From Maritalea sp051251695 (GTDB lineage Bacteria; Pseudomonadota; Alphaproteobacteria; Rhizobiales; Devosiaceae), in assembly GCF_051251695.1 (NCBI RefSeq), contig NZ_JBPOEU010000009.1, forward strand, positions 1 to 64,000: a stretch of 64,000 bases of DNA. The letters are read 5' to 3'. How positions within the stretch are numbered: position 1 is the stretch's first letter; the number at the start of each line of letters is the position of its first letter. Shown in pieces: positions 35,944-45,119 of the stretch. The notes beneath the pieces are model-generated. The model was given only the letters and a program-made list of their open reading frames with translations, did not search any database and was not told where the DNA came from. Both the position numbers and the translations under genes were made by a program.

Positions 35944-36876
35944 ATGGCTATCACAGCTGCACTTGTAAAAGAACTACGCGATATGACTGGCGTAGGCATG
36001 ATGGATTGCAAAAAGGCTCTTGGCGAAACCAATGGCGATTTGGACGCAGCCGTAGACTGGTTGCGGACCAAAGGCTTAGCCAAAGCTGCTAAGAAAGCCA
36101 GCCGTGTTGCTGCAGAGGGTTTGGTTGCGGTTGCAACTGAAGGCAATGTAGGCGCCGTGGTTGAAGTGAATTCTGAAACGGACTTTGTTGCTCGGAATGA
36201 AGAATTCCAGACAATGGTTGGCCAAATTTCAAAATCAGCTCTCACGGATGGCGCTGATGCTGAAAAGCTTAATGCTGCACCGTTCCCGGGTACTGATCAT
36301 TCGATTGCTGAAGAAGTAACGAAAAAAGTTACAACAATTGGCGAAAATATGAACGTGCGTCGCAGTGCTGTTGTGACCGTCGAAAACGGTGTTGTGGGCT
36401 CTTACATTCACAACCCAGTTGTTGATGGCATGGGCAGCATCGGTATTCTTGTTGGTTTGAAAACAACTGGCAAAACGGATGGTTTGGCTGCACTTGGTCG
36501 CCAGTTGGCAATGCATGTTGCGGCTGCTGATCCAGCACCTTTGGCTGTTTCACAAGATGGAATTGACCCAGCTGTTGTTGAAAAAGAACGTTCAGTATTT
36601 GCTGAGCAAGCAGCTGAATCTGGCAAGCCTGCTAACATTGTTGAAAAAATGGTTGAAGGTCGCGTTCGCAAATTCTACGAAGAAGTTTGCTTATTGTCTC
36701 AAACATTCGTGATCGATGGTGAAAGCAAAATCGCTGACGTTTTGAAAGCGGCAGAAAAAGATGCTGGTGCTCCTGTTGAAGTGACTGAGTTTGTTCGCTT
36801 CGCAATTGGGGAAGGCATTGAAAAAGAAGAGCAAGACTTCGCTGCCGAGGTTGCGGCGGTTGCTGGTACAGCCTAA
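35944..36876 (+). CDS. tsf: Elongation factor Ts
   Basis: Nucleotide exchange factor that recycles EF-Tu-GDP. The N-terminal signature LVKELRDMTGVGMMDCKKALGETNGDLDAAVDWLR and the second signature EVNSETDFVARNEEF are intact; it has 310 residues from the ATG at 35944. AAGGAG at 35931-35936 is 7 nt upstream and excludes the longer reading from 35905. It is cotranscribed with rpsB, as is usual. Confidence 0.98.
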   Translation: MAITAALVKELRDMTGVGMMDCKKALGETNGDLDAAVDWLRTKGLAKAAKKASRVAAEGLVAVATEGNVGAVVEVNSETDFVARNEEFQTMVGQISKSALTDGADAEKLNAAPFPGTDHSIAEEVTKKVTTIGENMNVRRSAVVTVENGVVGSYIHNPVVDGMGSIGILVGLKTTGKTDGLAALGRQLAMHVAAADPAPLAVSQDGIDPAVVEKERSVFAEQAAESGKPANIVEKMVEGRVRKFYEEVCLLSQTFVIDGESKIADVLKAAEKDAGAPVEVTEFVRFAIGEGIEKEEQDFAAEVAAVAGTA

Positions 36877-36929
36877 CCTTTCACGCAAAGAGATTCTCTT
36901 TCTCATTGTAACAAAGGTCAGGGTGGCTA

Positions 36930-37655
36930 ATGGCCTCTCATTCGCATAAGCGTATATTGATTAAAGTCTCCGGCGAAGCACTTGCTGGAGACAATTCATT
37001 CGGGATTGAACCCGAATTTCTCGACCAGGTTGCGCGCCAACTCTGGGATCTTTCAGATTCAGGTTTAGAAGTTGCAATTGTTGTCGGTGGTGGCAATATT
37101 TTTCGTGGCATGTCGGTGGCGGCAGGTGGCGCGGATAGAGTCGTGGGCGACCATATGGGCATGTTGGCAACAGTCATAAACTCTCTTGCGCTTGGCGACG
37201 CGATAAAGCGTTACGGTGGCAAAGCAAAGGTTTACTCCAACATTGCAATGCCTTCGGTTGCTGACACCTTTACCGTGCGGGATGCCCGTCGAGCTTTGGA
37301 AGAGGGTAAAATTACAATTTGCGCAGGTGGTTCGGGTAATCCATTTTTCACCACTGACACCGCAGCGGCGCTTAAGGCGGTGGAGCTTCAATGTGATGCC
37401 TTGTTTAAGGGTACCCAAGTTGATGGTGTTTATTCAGCTGATCCAAAAACTGACCCAACCGCGACAAGGTTTGACAAAGTTAGCTATGACGATGTGATCT
37501 CCCAAGACCTTAAAGTTATGGATATGGCTGCATTTGCTCTAGCGCGTGACAATGATCTGCCGATATATGTATACAAACTAGACGTTGATGGGGGCGTTCG
37601 CGCCGTTATTGAGGGGACCGCACTGTCGACTTTGGTTGCTGGTAGCGTAGAATAA
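36930..37655 (+). CDS. pyrH: Uridylate kinase (UMP kinase)
   Basis: Phosphorylates UMP to UDP in pyrimidine synthesis; bacterial enzymes are hexamers of the amino-acid-kinase fold. Glycine-rich ILIKVSGEALAG, VVGGGNIFRG, DHMGMLATVINSLAL and GTGNPFFTTDTAA-like GSGNPFFTTDTAAALKAVEL are present. The 241-residue length is normal. It lies in the standard tsf-pyrH-frr order with frr 11 nt downstream. Confidence 0.98.
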   Translation: MASHSHKRILIKVSGEALAGDNSFGIEPEFLDQVARQLWDLSDSGLEVAIVVGGGNIFRGMSVAAGGADRVVGDHMGMLATVINSLALGDAIKRYGGKAKVYSNIAMPSVADTFTVRDARRALEEGKITICAGGSGNPFFTTDTAAALKAVELQCDALFKGTQVDGVYSADPKTDPTATRFDKVSYDDVISQDLKVMDMAAFALARDNDLPIYVYKLDVDGGVRAVIEGTALSTLVAGSVE

Positions 37656-37666
37656 GGAATAAAACG

Positions 37667-38224
37667 ATGACAGACTTTTCAATCGCGGATCTTGATGATC
37701 GCATGAAGAAATCCATAGTTTCCATGCAAGAAGAATTTGGCGGCTTGCGCACCGGGCGTGCAAACCCCAGCCTTTTGGAACCTGTGATGGTTGATGCCTA
37801 CGGGTCTAAAATGCCGATTAGCCAGGTTGCTACAGTTTCTGCAGCTGACGCGCGCATGTTGACAGTCCAAGTTTGGGACAAGTCAATGACGCAAGCTGTT
37901 GAAAAAGGTATTAGAGATAGCAATCTTGGCCTTAATCCTGCCTCAGAAGGAACGCTTATTCGCGTTGCGTTGCCTGAACTGAACGAAGAGCGTCGTAAGG
38001 AACTTACTAAGGTTGCAAACCAATATGCGGAGCAAGCCAAAGTTGCTGTTCGTCATATTCGTCGCGATGGCATGGACGCATTAAAAAAATTGGAAAAAGA
38101 CGGCGATATCGGCAAGGATGATTTGCACTCAGAATCTGAGAGCGTGCAAAAACTTACCGACGGTGCTGTTGCTGAAATTGATAAGCTTTTGGCGGCTAAA
38201 GAAGCCGACATTATGCGGGTTTAA
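37667..38224 (+). CDS. frr: Ribosome-recycling factor
   Basis: Splits post-termination ribosomes with EF-G. The 185-residue protein shows GLRTGRANPSLLEPVMVDAYGSKMPISQVATVS and RVALPELNEERRKELTKVANQYAEQAKVAVRHIRRDGMD, the family's long helical bundle sequences. uppS follows 22 nt later. Confidence 0.98.
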   Translation: MTDFSIADLDDRMKKSIVSMQEEFGGLRTGRANPSLLEPVMVDAYGSKMPISQVATVSAADARMLTVQVWDKSMTQAVEKGIRDSNLGLNPASEGTLIRVALPELNEERRKELTKVANQYAEQAKVAVRHIRRDGMDALKKLEKDGDIGKDDLHSESESVQKLTDGAVAEIDKLLAAKEADIMRV

Positions 38225-38246
38225 CAAAACTGGATTGACGACCTTT

Positions 38247-38990
38247 ATGGACAACGCCGTTGCCAAAACTGTTATAGACATCGCGCCGGACCAGTTGCCG
38301 AGCCATATTGGTGTCATTATGGATGGCAATGGTCGTTGGGCACAGGCCCGCGGCAAACATCGATCAGACGGTCATCGAGCAGGGGTTGAGGCCTTAAGAC
38401 GTCTCGTTACTTGCGCTGTCGAATTTGAAATCAAATATCTGACGGTGTTTAGTTTTTCCTCGGAAAATTGGCGTCGTCCGCAGGATGAGATCAACACAAT
38501 ATTGGGATTGATGAAGAAATTCGTCGCCTCAGATATTGGTACATTTGCAAAAAACAATGTTCGAATTCGTATTTTGGGTAGCAGGAAAGGACTGAACAGT
38601 TCTGTACTCAAGATGATCCAGGAGGCTGAGGAGCGCACAACCCAATGTACGGGCCTTCAATTGAATATTGCGTTCAATTACGGTGCGCGCGCTGAAATTT
38701 TGGATGCGACGATTGATATCGCCGAGCGGGTTGCTCGTGGTGAGTTAAAGACGCAAGATATTGATGAAGATGTCATGTCCCGTGCACTTTATACCGGCGG
38801 CCTTCCTGATCCTGATATCATTTTTCGTACAAGCGGTGAACAGCGCCTATCCAATTTTCTTCTTTGGCAATCAGCCTATTCGGAGTTCGTTTTTTCGCAG
38901 GAATTTTGGCCTGACTTCAGCAGAAGCTCGTTTCTTGATTTGCTTCACACTTTCGCTACCCGCAAGCGCCGTTTTGGCAATATTGAATAG
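38247..38990 (+). CDS. uppS: Undecaprenyl diphosphate synthase (isoprenyl transferase)
   Basis: Cis-prenyltransferase that makes the C55 lipid carrier for peptidoglycan and O-antigen. Signature IGVIMDGNGRWAQ with the catalytic Asp, FSFSSENWRRP, and the C-terminal DIIFRTSGEQRLSNFLLWQSAYSEFVF are intact. The ATG at 38247 gives 247 residues; reading back into frr from 38118 is not plausible. The TAG shares its last base with the GTG of cdsA. Confidence 0.97.
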   Translation: MDNAVAKTVIDIAPDQLPSHIGVIMDGNGRWAQARGKHRSDGHRAGVEALRRLVTCAVEFEIKYLTVFSFSSENWRRPQDEINTILGLMKKFVASDIGTFAKNNVRIRILGSRKGLNSSVLKMIQEAEERTTQCTGLQLNIAFNYGARAEILDATIDIAERVARGELKTQDIDEDVMSRALYTGGLPDPDIIFRTSGEQRLSNFLLWQSAYSEFVFSQEFWPDFSRSSFLDLLHTFATRKRRFGNIE

Positions 38991-39859
38991 TGGTGGGTGT
39001 GTCAAAAGAACCTCAAAAAACATTAAATGAGAACTCTGGTCCGTCATGGAACGATCTCGGACCGCGTTTGATTTCGGCGATGTTCCTAATTCCCATTTTT
39101 GTTGCGGCAATAGTTATCGGACAGTTAGCTGTGGCGTTGCTCATCGGCGCCGTACTGGCGGTTGCCTACCATGAATGGTCACTTATGACCGGCGGGGGGA
39201 AGGTAAGTCGTTTTTCCTACTTCATTATGGGTATGTTGGCTTTGAGTTCTATTGCCTACCCAGCTGTCGGGTTTTGGGTGTCTCTTGGTCTATTTATATT
39301 CACTGGCATTTTGGCGATGTTGTTGAATGATCGAATTGGCAAATGGCCAACAAATGGTATAGCTGCTGGGTTTTTGGGCTTTTCAGGTCTTTGCGTTTTA
39401 GCGCTGAGAGGTGATACAAATCTGGGCATATTGGCTGCGGTTTATCTGACTGCTGTCATTTGGCTGACGGATAGCGGCGCGTTTTTTGTGGGGCGTCAAC
39501 TGGGCGGTAAAAAGCTTGCGCCAATAATCTCTCCATCTAAGACGTGGAGCGGTGCCGTTGGCGGTCTCGTTTTTGGAACATTAGGCGGAACGCTCGTTTG
39601 GGGCTTTGGCACATTGTCCCCCCTGTGGATTGGTATTTTGATTTCGGCCGCGATTAGCGCATCTGCTCAAATCGGTGATCTTGCGGAAAGTGCCCTAAAA
39701 CGGCATTTCCTGATTAAAGATAGTGGCGACATCATTCCCGGCCATGGCGGTGTTTTGGATCGCATTGATAGTTTTACAGTGGGCGCGGTATTGCTTTATT
39801 TTATTGGCGTCGCACACTTCACATCAGACCATGTCGCTGAGGGCGTCTTGCTTTGGTAG
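38990..39859 (+). CDS. cdsA: Phosphatidate cytidylyltransferase
   Basis: Multi-pass membrane enzyme that makes CDP-diacylglycerol for all phospholipids. The C-terminal family signature SALKRHFLIKDSGDIIPGHGGVLDRID is fully conserved; about seven hydrophobic helices precede it. Several GTG codons (38990, 38993, 38999) could start it; the first overlaps the uppS stop. It has about 289 residues. The dxr gene often found next is absent here, and rseP follows directly. Confidence 0.95.
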   Translation: MVGVSKEPQKTLNENSGPSWNDLGPRLISAMFLIPIFVAAIVIGQLAVALLIGAVLAVAYHEWSLMTGGGKVSRFSYFIMGMLALSSIAYPAVGFWVSLGLFIFTGILAMLLNDRIGKWPTNGIAAGFLGFSGLCVLALRGDTNLGILAAVYLTAVIWLTDSGAFFVGRQLGGKKLAPIISPSKTWSGAVGGLVFGTLGGTLVWGFGTLSPLWIGILISAAISASAQIGDLAESALKRHFLIKDSGDIIPGHGGVLDRIDSFTVGAVLLYFIGVAHFTSDHVAEGVLLW

Positions 39860-39889
39860 CCTGAGTTTCGGTGACAAAAGGACAAGTTC

Positions 39890-40999
39890 TTGGAAAGTTT
39901 TCTCGCACCATTATATACAATCGTTCCGTTTTTAGCGGTTCTCACAGTGATCGTCTTTGTTCACGAGATGGGTCATTATCTCGTTGCGCGATGGAACGGC
40001 ATTGCAGTGGAAGTGTTCTCCATTGGATTCGGGCCAGAACTTTGGGGATTTAACGACAAAAACGGTACGCGTTGGAAGATTTGCGCCGTCCCCCTTGGTG
40101 GCTATGTTAAGTTTGTGGGCGATATGAATGCGGCCAGCGTGCCAAACCATGATCAACTTGAAACCCTTGACCCGCAGACCAAATCTTCGCTGTTTTATTT
40201 CAAGAATGTTTGGCAACGTATTGCCGTTGTGATTGCAGGGCCAATAGCAAATATCCTTTTTACCTTTGTTGTTCTTTATGGACTGCTTATGGGGCTAGGG
40301 CGCTATACGCTTGATGCGACCATTGATGAAGTACAACCTGACACGCCCGCTTCAATTTCCGGTATGATGCCACTTGATAAAATTGTGCGTGTCGATGGCT
40401 ATATGGTCCGCAGCTTTGGCGACTTTCAGCGGCTTATTGCAACAAGCCCTGACCGCGATGTGGTGGTCCAAGTAGATCGCCAAGGACAAATTATCGACCT
40501 CAATGTACGTACTGGCGTTCGTGAACGAGAAGACAGATTTGGAAACACGTCAAAAATTGGTTTTCTGGGCGTTTCACGGCAAGCTGAACAAGAAGATGTG
40601 GTGTTTGTTCGACCAAACCCGGTTGAAGCCGTTTTCATTACCATTGACGACATGGTGCTAATCGTTGATCGGTCTTTCGCATTTTTAGGCGAGCTCATTG
40701 TGGGGCGAGGGGACGTTGAACAACTTGGCGGTCCAGTTAAAATTGCTCAAATATCAGGCGAAGCAGCAGCTTTGGGCATCTTTACGCTTATAAATCTGAT
40801 GGCGCTTTTGTCACTGAATATTGGTATCTTTAATTTGTTCCCAATTCCAATGTTGGATGGGGGACATCTGTTCTACTATTTGTATGAAGTGGTGCGCGGT
40901 AAGCCGTTGAGCCAACGTATACAAGAAATTGGGTTTCGCTTTGGTCTGGTTATCGTCATGTCGCTAATGGTGTTTTCTCTAATAAACGACATATTTTAG
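39890..40999 (+). CDS. rseP: Site-2 intramembrane metalloprotease RseP/MmpA
   Basis: Zinc protease of the inner membrane that carries out the second cleavage of anti-sigma factors and cleaves remnant signal peptides. HEMGH at 25-29 lies in the first helix, a PDZ domain occupies roughly 125-205, and the C-terminal NLFPIPMLDGGHLFYYL supplies the third zinc ligand. It has 369 residues. The start codon appears to be TTG at 39890, supported by AAAAGGA about 7 nt upstream; no ATG fits. Confidence 0.95.
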   Translation: MESFLAPLYTIVPFLAVLTVIVFVHEMGHYLVARWNGIAVEVFSIGFGPELWGFNDKNGTRWKICAVPLGGYVKFVGDMNAASVPNHDQLETLDPQTKSSLFYFKNVWQRIAVVIAGPIANILFTFVVLYGLLMGLGRYTLDATIDEVQPDTPASISGMMPLDKIVRVDGYMVRSFGDFQRLIATSPDRDVVVQVDRQGQIIDLNVRTGVREREDRFGNTSKIGFLGVSRQAEQEDVVFVRPNPVEAVFITIDDMVLIVDRSFAFLGELIVGRGDVEQLGGPVKIAQISGEAAALGIFTLINLMALLSLNIGIFNLFPIPMLDGGHLFYYLYEVVRGKPLSQRIQEIGFRFGLVIVMSLMVFSLINDIF

Positions 41000-41192
41000 C
41001 GAATAGACTCGGCCCCTAGATGCTAAAAAAGTGTTGCACAAGGGGTGCAGTGCAAATCTTTTGGTAACTCAAAGCCCTATTTAGTCTTGCGTTTGGCTTA
41101 AGAAACAGTAAAACGGATCATGGAGTTAGTGTCGCGAGGGACAGAGTTGTGTCTGTGCTCGTGCGGGAAGTGCTGAAAGGCGTCAGAGAACA

Positions 41193-43514
41193 ATGATTGC
41201 ACGAACAAGAATATTGCCAAGTATAATACTGGGTTTGTTACTGGTTTTGGGAAGTCCTCTCATTCCGGCTCAAATCAGCGGTTTGCTTGGTGTAAATGCC
41301 GCACATGCGGCGACAATTCGTACAATTGTAGTTAACGGCAACCAGCGTGTTGACGATAGTACAATCGTTTCCTTCCTTGCTGTTCGCAAAGGGCAGAACG
41401 CTACTGCATCAAAAATCGACGAATCGATTGATGCACTTTACCAAAGCGGGCTGTTTTCTACCGTCAATGTAGCCTCTTCAGGCAGCACGCTTCGGGTAAC
41501 AGTTAAAGAAAATCCAATTATTTCATCGGTCCTATTTGAGGGTAACCAAAAATTCTCCGATGCTAAGCTTTCAGACTTGGTTGATGTGGGCTCACGCGGT
41601 GTTTACACCGAGGCCGCCGTTGCACAGGACGCGCGTAATATTGAACTTGCATATGATCAAGCAGGCTTCAATGCCGTATCCGTTACAACACGTGTAGAAT
41701 CTGCGGCGAATTCTCGTTTGAAAGTTGTCTTTGTCGTTGATGAAGGTGACCGTTCTGGGATCGCAAAGATTACATTTACCGGCAATAAATCTATCGGTGA
41801 TGCGCAGCTTAAAGCTGCGATCCGTACACGCGAGTCACATTTGTTGAGCTTTTTGTTCCGCGATGATGTGTATGACGAAGATAAACTAAACGTTGATAGC
41901 GAATTGGTGCGTTTGTATTACGCTGACCGAGGTTTTCCGGACGCACAGGTTCTTTCTGCGGTTGCGGAGCGCGACCTAGAGCGCAATGCTTATTTTATCA
42001 ATTTCACGATTGATGAAGGTGAACGCTATGAGTTTGGAACAATAGGCATCGAGACGAGCATTGCAGGTATTGATGCGAATACGTTGAGATCTTCAATTCG
42101 TACGCACGAGGGCCGTCGTTACTCTGTTTCGAGCCTCCAACGTACCGCAGCGGACATGGCGCGCGACGCTGCATATCAAGGACATTCATTTGCTGAAGTT
42201 CGTCCTCGTATTGACCGTGACCTAGAAAATAAGCGCTTTAACATCACTTATTTGGTCGATGAAGGTGCGCGTCTTTATGTGGAACGCATCAATATTTACG
42301 GCAACACAAGAACACGTGATTTCGTGATCCGTCGCGAATTTGAATTTGCTGAAGGTGATCCGTTCAACCGCACATTCTTGGCCGCTGGTCGTGAATCATT
42401 GCAGGCTTTGGGTTTCTTCTCTCAAGTTCAAGTTAATGCAGAACAGGGCTCATCAGCAGATCAAGTTGTGATCAATGTTGTTGTTGAAGAGAAATCGACC
42501 GGTAGTTGGGGTGGCGGTGCTAATTACTCTCCACAGTCTGGCTTTGGTGTCGAATTATCCCTTGAAGAGCGAAACTTCTTGGGTAAAGGTCAAAGCTTGA
42601 AATTGGCACTTGGCGGTACATTTGGCAGCCGGACTTATGATTTTTCCTTCACTGAACCTAAGTTCATGGGGCTTAACATCTCTGCTGGTATCGATGTTTA
42701 CCGTCGTACGATTGATGAAGATAAGTATTATAACTACGGTACAGATTCGACTGGTTTTCAGGTTCGTATCGGTGCGCCGATTGTAGACAAGTTACAGTTG
42801 GGTGTGTTCGGCGGGTACGATATCACGACGTTCTCAGATGGTACGGGGACACCACCTAAACCAATCGATAAACCTGCATATATTCCGACATCGTTGCAGA
42901 AGGCATTCTTGGGTTACTCGCTTACCTACACTGATGTAGACAGCCAGTTGTCACCTAGCGAAGGCTACGCTATCAGCCTTGTTCAGCAATATGTGGGCAT
43001 CGACCATAACTTGCTGAAAACCGAACTTAAGGGCCGTTACTATATTCCGGTCTTGCCTGACCATGGTGTGATCGCCAGTGTTAAAGGCCAAGTCGGTATG
43101 ATCAATGCTCTTGGCGGATCGAACGCGCACCCAACGGAAACTTTTGTTCCGGGTCAAAACCTAATTCGTGGCTTTAAGGCGCGCGGCTTCGGTCCGAAAA
43201 ACGGTTCAAATTCGCTGGGTATATCTGAGTATGCGACATTGTCTGCTGAGGTTGAATTTCCAATCCCAGTTGTACCTGAGAGTTATGGCTTGAAAGGTGC
43301 AATTTGGGCGGACGCAGCGTATCTTGGCGCAAGTGCGATTAATCCTGCTTTGATTACCAGTGGTAACACTGTACAAACGCGGACATCAATTGGTGCAAGT
43401 ATTCTGTGGGACTCACCACTTGGGCCACTTCGCGGAGATTTCGCACACGTACTCGACAAAGATGTTGCAGACCAAACACAGGTGTTTGCTCTTACGATTT
43501 CGACATTGTTCTAA
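41193..43514 (+). CDS. bamA: Outer-membrane protein assembly factor BamA
   Basis: Central Omp85 component that inserts beta-barrels into the outer membrane. A signal peptide (ending AAHAA near residue 40) is followed by five POTRA repeats (from IRTIVVNGNQRV to about 430) and a C-terminal 16-strand barrel containing the conserved FxRG-like VPGQNLIRGFKARGFGP. It ends in phenylalanine (LTISTLF), the usual barrel C-terminus. It has 773 residues. The 193 nt upstream hold the promoter region; a strong terminator follows. Confidence 0.98.
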   Translation: MIARTRILPSIILGLLLVLGSPLIPAQISGLLGVNAAHAATIRTIVVNGNQRVDDSTIVSFLAVRKGQNATASKIDESIDALYQSGLFSTVNVASSGSTLRVTVKENPIISSVLFEGNQKFSDAKLSDLVDVGSRGVYTEAAVAQDARNIELAYDQAGFNAVSVTTRVESAANSRLKVVFVVDEGDRSGIAKITFTGNKSIGDAQLKAAIRTRESHLLSFLFRDDVYDEDKLNVDSELVRLYYADRGFPDAQVLSAVAERDLERNAYFINFTIDEGERYEFGTIGIETSIAGIDANTLRSSIRTHEGRRYSVSSLQRTAADMARDAAYQGHSFAEVRPRIDRDLENKRFNITYLVDEGARLYVERINIYGNTRTRDFVIRREFEFAEGDPFNRTFLAAGRESLQALGFFSQVQVNAEQGSSADQVVINVVVEEKSTGSWGGGANYSPQSGFGVELSLEERNFLGKGQSLKLALGGTFGSRTYDFSFTEPKFMGLNISAGIDVYRRTIDEDKYYNYGTDSTGFQVRIGAPIVDKLQLGVFGGYDITTFSDGTGTPPKPIDKPAYIPTSLQKAFLGYSLTYTDVDSQLSPSEGYAISLVQQYVGIDHNLLKTELKGRYYIPVLPDHGVIASVKGQVGMINALGGSNAHPTETFVPGQNLIRGFKARGFGPKNGSNSLGISEYATLSAEVEFPIPVVPESYGLKGAIWADAAYLGASAINPALITSGNTVQTRTSIGASILWDSPLGPLRGDFAHVLDKDVADQTQVFALTISTLF

Positions 43515-43560
43515 GAGCGAAGTTTCTGGTTATAGAAACGAAGTTACTTGAAGACTATTG

Positions 43561-43595
43561 GGGATCGCAGACACAATCTGCGATCCCTTTTATTT
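43561..43595 (+). terminator. Intrinsic terminator between bamA and lpxD
   Basis: A perfect 11-bp stem (43561-43571 with 43577-43587, arms GGGATCGCAGA and TCTGCGATCCC) with a 5-nt loop is followed by TTTTATTT. The lpxD ribosome site begins at once after it. Confidence 0.88.
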
Positions 43596-43605
43596 AGGAT
43601 GCAAT

Positions 43606-44646
43606 ATGGTCGATAATCGATTTTTCCCTTTGGATAATCACCCAACACTTGATGAGCTACTTGAGTGTGCAAGTGCCAAAGATGGGCTTGATGTCAGCAA
43701 TGCTGACCTTTCTATCCAAATTGTGGGTGCTTCGACCGTTCCTTTTTTGGAAAAAGGCGAGTTGGGGTTTGTCGCTAGCGAACAATATGTCGACGCACTG
43801 AAATCAACTAAGGCCGGCATTGTTATATTGCCAGAAAACATGGTGGGTCATTGTCCTGCAGGAACTGAATTTATTGTTTCTTCAAATCCATACAAGACTT
43901 TCACTTTGCTTATTACCGCACTTTATGAAAACTCACTTCGCACACAATATGCAGGGCTAAAGTCTTGGTCAGCAGCGCTTGAAGCAGGTGATGTCGAAGT
44001 CGGGGAAGGGTGTGATATCGCCCCCAACGTCATGGTAGGTGATAACGTCAAAATTGGCGATGACGTAGTACTAGGACCAAATTCAGTGTTGGGACGTGGG
44101 GTAACCGTTGGTCGTGGATCAACAATTGCTGACAATGTGTCGATTTATTTCGCGCATGTTGGCGATAAGTGTTTGATCCATTCCGGGGTGCGCATTGGTG
44201 CAGATGGGTTTGGCTTTCTTCCAGACGCGACGGGGCCACGAAAAATCCCACAATTGGGTCGCGTGGTAATCCAAGATGATGTTGAAATCGGCACAAATAC
44301 CAGCATTGATCGAGGCACATTGGATGACACGATTATTGGTGAGCAAACAAAAATTGATAACCTTGTTCAAATCGCTCATAATTCGATAATCGGGCGACGG
44401 TGTCAGCTTTCAGGGCATGTCGGGCTTGCAGGTTCTGCTGTGTTGGGCGATGGCGTTTTGTTGGCAGGACGAGCGGGTATTTCCAACAAGGTAAAAGTTG
44501 GTGACGGCGCAATCGTTTTTGCATGTTCGCTGGTAACCAAAGATGTACCAGAGGGCAGCATGGTTGGTGGCTCTCCAGCAACCGATATTAAATTGTGGCG
44601 CAAAGAGGTCGCGGCCATTCGGCGGCTGGTTCGACCTAAGAAGTAA
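43606..44646 (+). CDS. lpxD: UDP-3-O-(3-hydroxymyristoyl)glucosamine N-acyltransferase
   Basis: Third step of lipid A synthesis: N-acylates UDP-3-O-acyl-glucosamine. It has an N-terminal uridine-binding domain and a left-handed beta-helix of hexapeptide repeats from about 115 (VGEGCDIAPNVMVGDNVKIG) with the catalytic His region IAHNSIIG. It has 346 residues from the ATG at 43606, which has TAGGA 6 nt upstream; a longer frame would read through the terminator hairpin. No separate promoter is visible. Confidence 0.96.
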   Translation: MVDNRFFPLDNHPTLDELLECASAKDGLDVSNADLSIQIVGASTVPFLEKGELGFVASEQYVDALKSTKAGIVILPENMVGHCPAGTEFIVSSNPYKTFTLLITALYENSLRTQYAGLKSWSAALEAGDVEVGEGCDIAPNVMVGDNVKIGDDVVLGPNSVLGRGVTVGRGSTIADNVSIYFAHVGDKCLIHSGVRIGADGFGFLPDATGPRKIPQLGRVVIQDDVEIGTNTSIDRGTLDDTIIGEQTKIDNLVQIAHNSIIGRRCQLSGHVGLAGSAVLGDGVLLAGRAGISNKVKVGDGAIVFACSLVTKDVPEGSMVGGSPATDIKLWRKEVAAIRRLVRPKK

Positions 44647-44657
44647 TTGGGGTGTTT

Positions 44658-45116
44658 ATGACTGAGCGTGAATTAACTGCATTAAATATAGGCCGGTTGC
44701 TGGAATGCTTGCCGCATCGTTATCCATTTCTCATGATTGACAAGATCATTGAGATAGATGGTGATGAGTCTGCAATTGGCGTTAAAAATATCACCTTTAA
44801 CGAGCCAATTTTTCAGGGCCATTTCCCCGGACAACCCATTTTTCCCGGCGTTCTGATTTTGGAAGGTATGGCGCAGACTGCTGGTGCCATTGTGATTGCA
44901 GAAGAACAAAAGAGCGGCGACAAATATGCTGTCTTTTTGCTGACTATTGACAAAGCTAAGTTCCGAAAAACAACAGAACCCGGCGATGTGTTGGAATATC
45001 ACATTAAGAAGATACAGCGTCGTCGTAATGTCGGTAAGTATGAAGCAAAAGCGATTGTTAACGGCGTTGTCGTTGCACAAGCCGAAGTTGGCGCCATGAT
45101 TGTCAGAGACGAGTAG
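44658..45116 (+). CDS. fabZ: 3-hydroxyacyl-ACP dehydratase FabZ
   Basis: Hot-dog-fold dehydratase of fatty-acid elongation. Catalytic His55 (FQGHFPGQPIFPGV) and Glu69 (LILEGMAQ) are present; it has 152 residues from the ATG at 44658. GGGG at 44649-44652 precedes this ATG, while a GTG at 44652 would use part of that site as start. Its presence among lpx genes balances hydroxyacyl-ACP use between phospholipid and lipid A synthesis. Confidence 0.97.
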   Translation: MTERELTALNIGRLLECLPHRYPFLMIDKIIEIDGDESAIGVKNITFNEPIFQGHFPGQPIFPGVLILEGMAQTAGAIVIAEEQKSGDKYAVFLLTIDKAKFRKTTEPGDVLEYHIKKIQRRRNVGKYEAKAIVNGVVVAQAEVGAMIVRDE

Positions 45117-45119
45117 ATT

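Noticed and set aside
36887..36901. Hairpin AAAGAG/CTCTTT between tsf and pyrH as a terminator
   Set aside because: Only 6 weak A-T-rich pairs with a 3-nt loop and no continuous T-run; the genes are normally cotranscribed.
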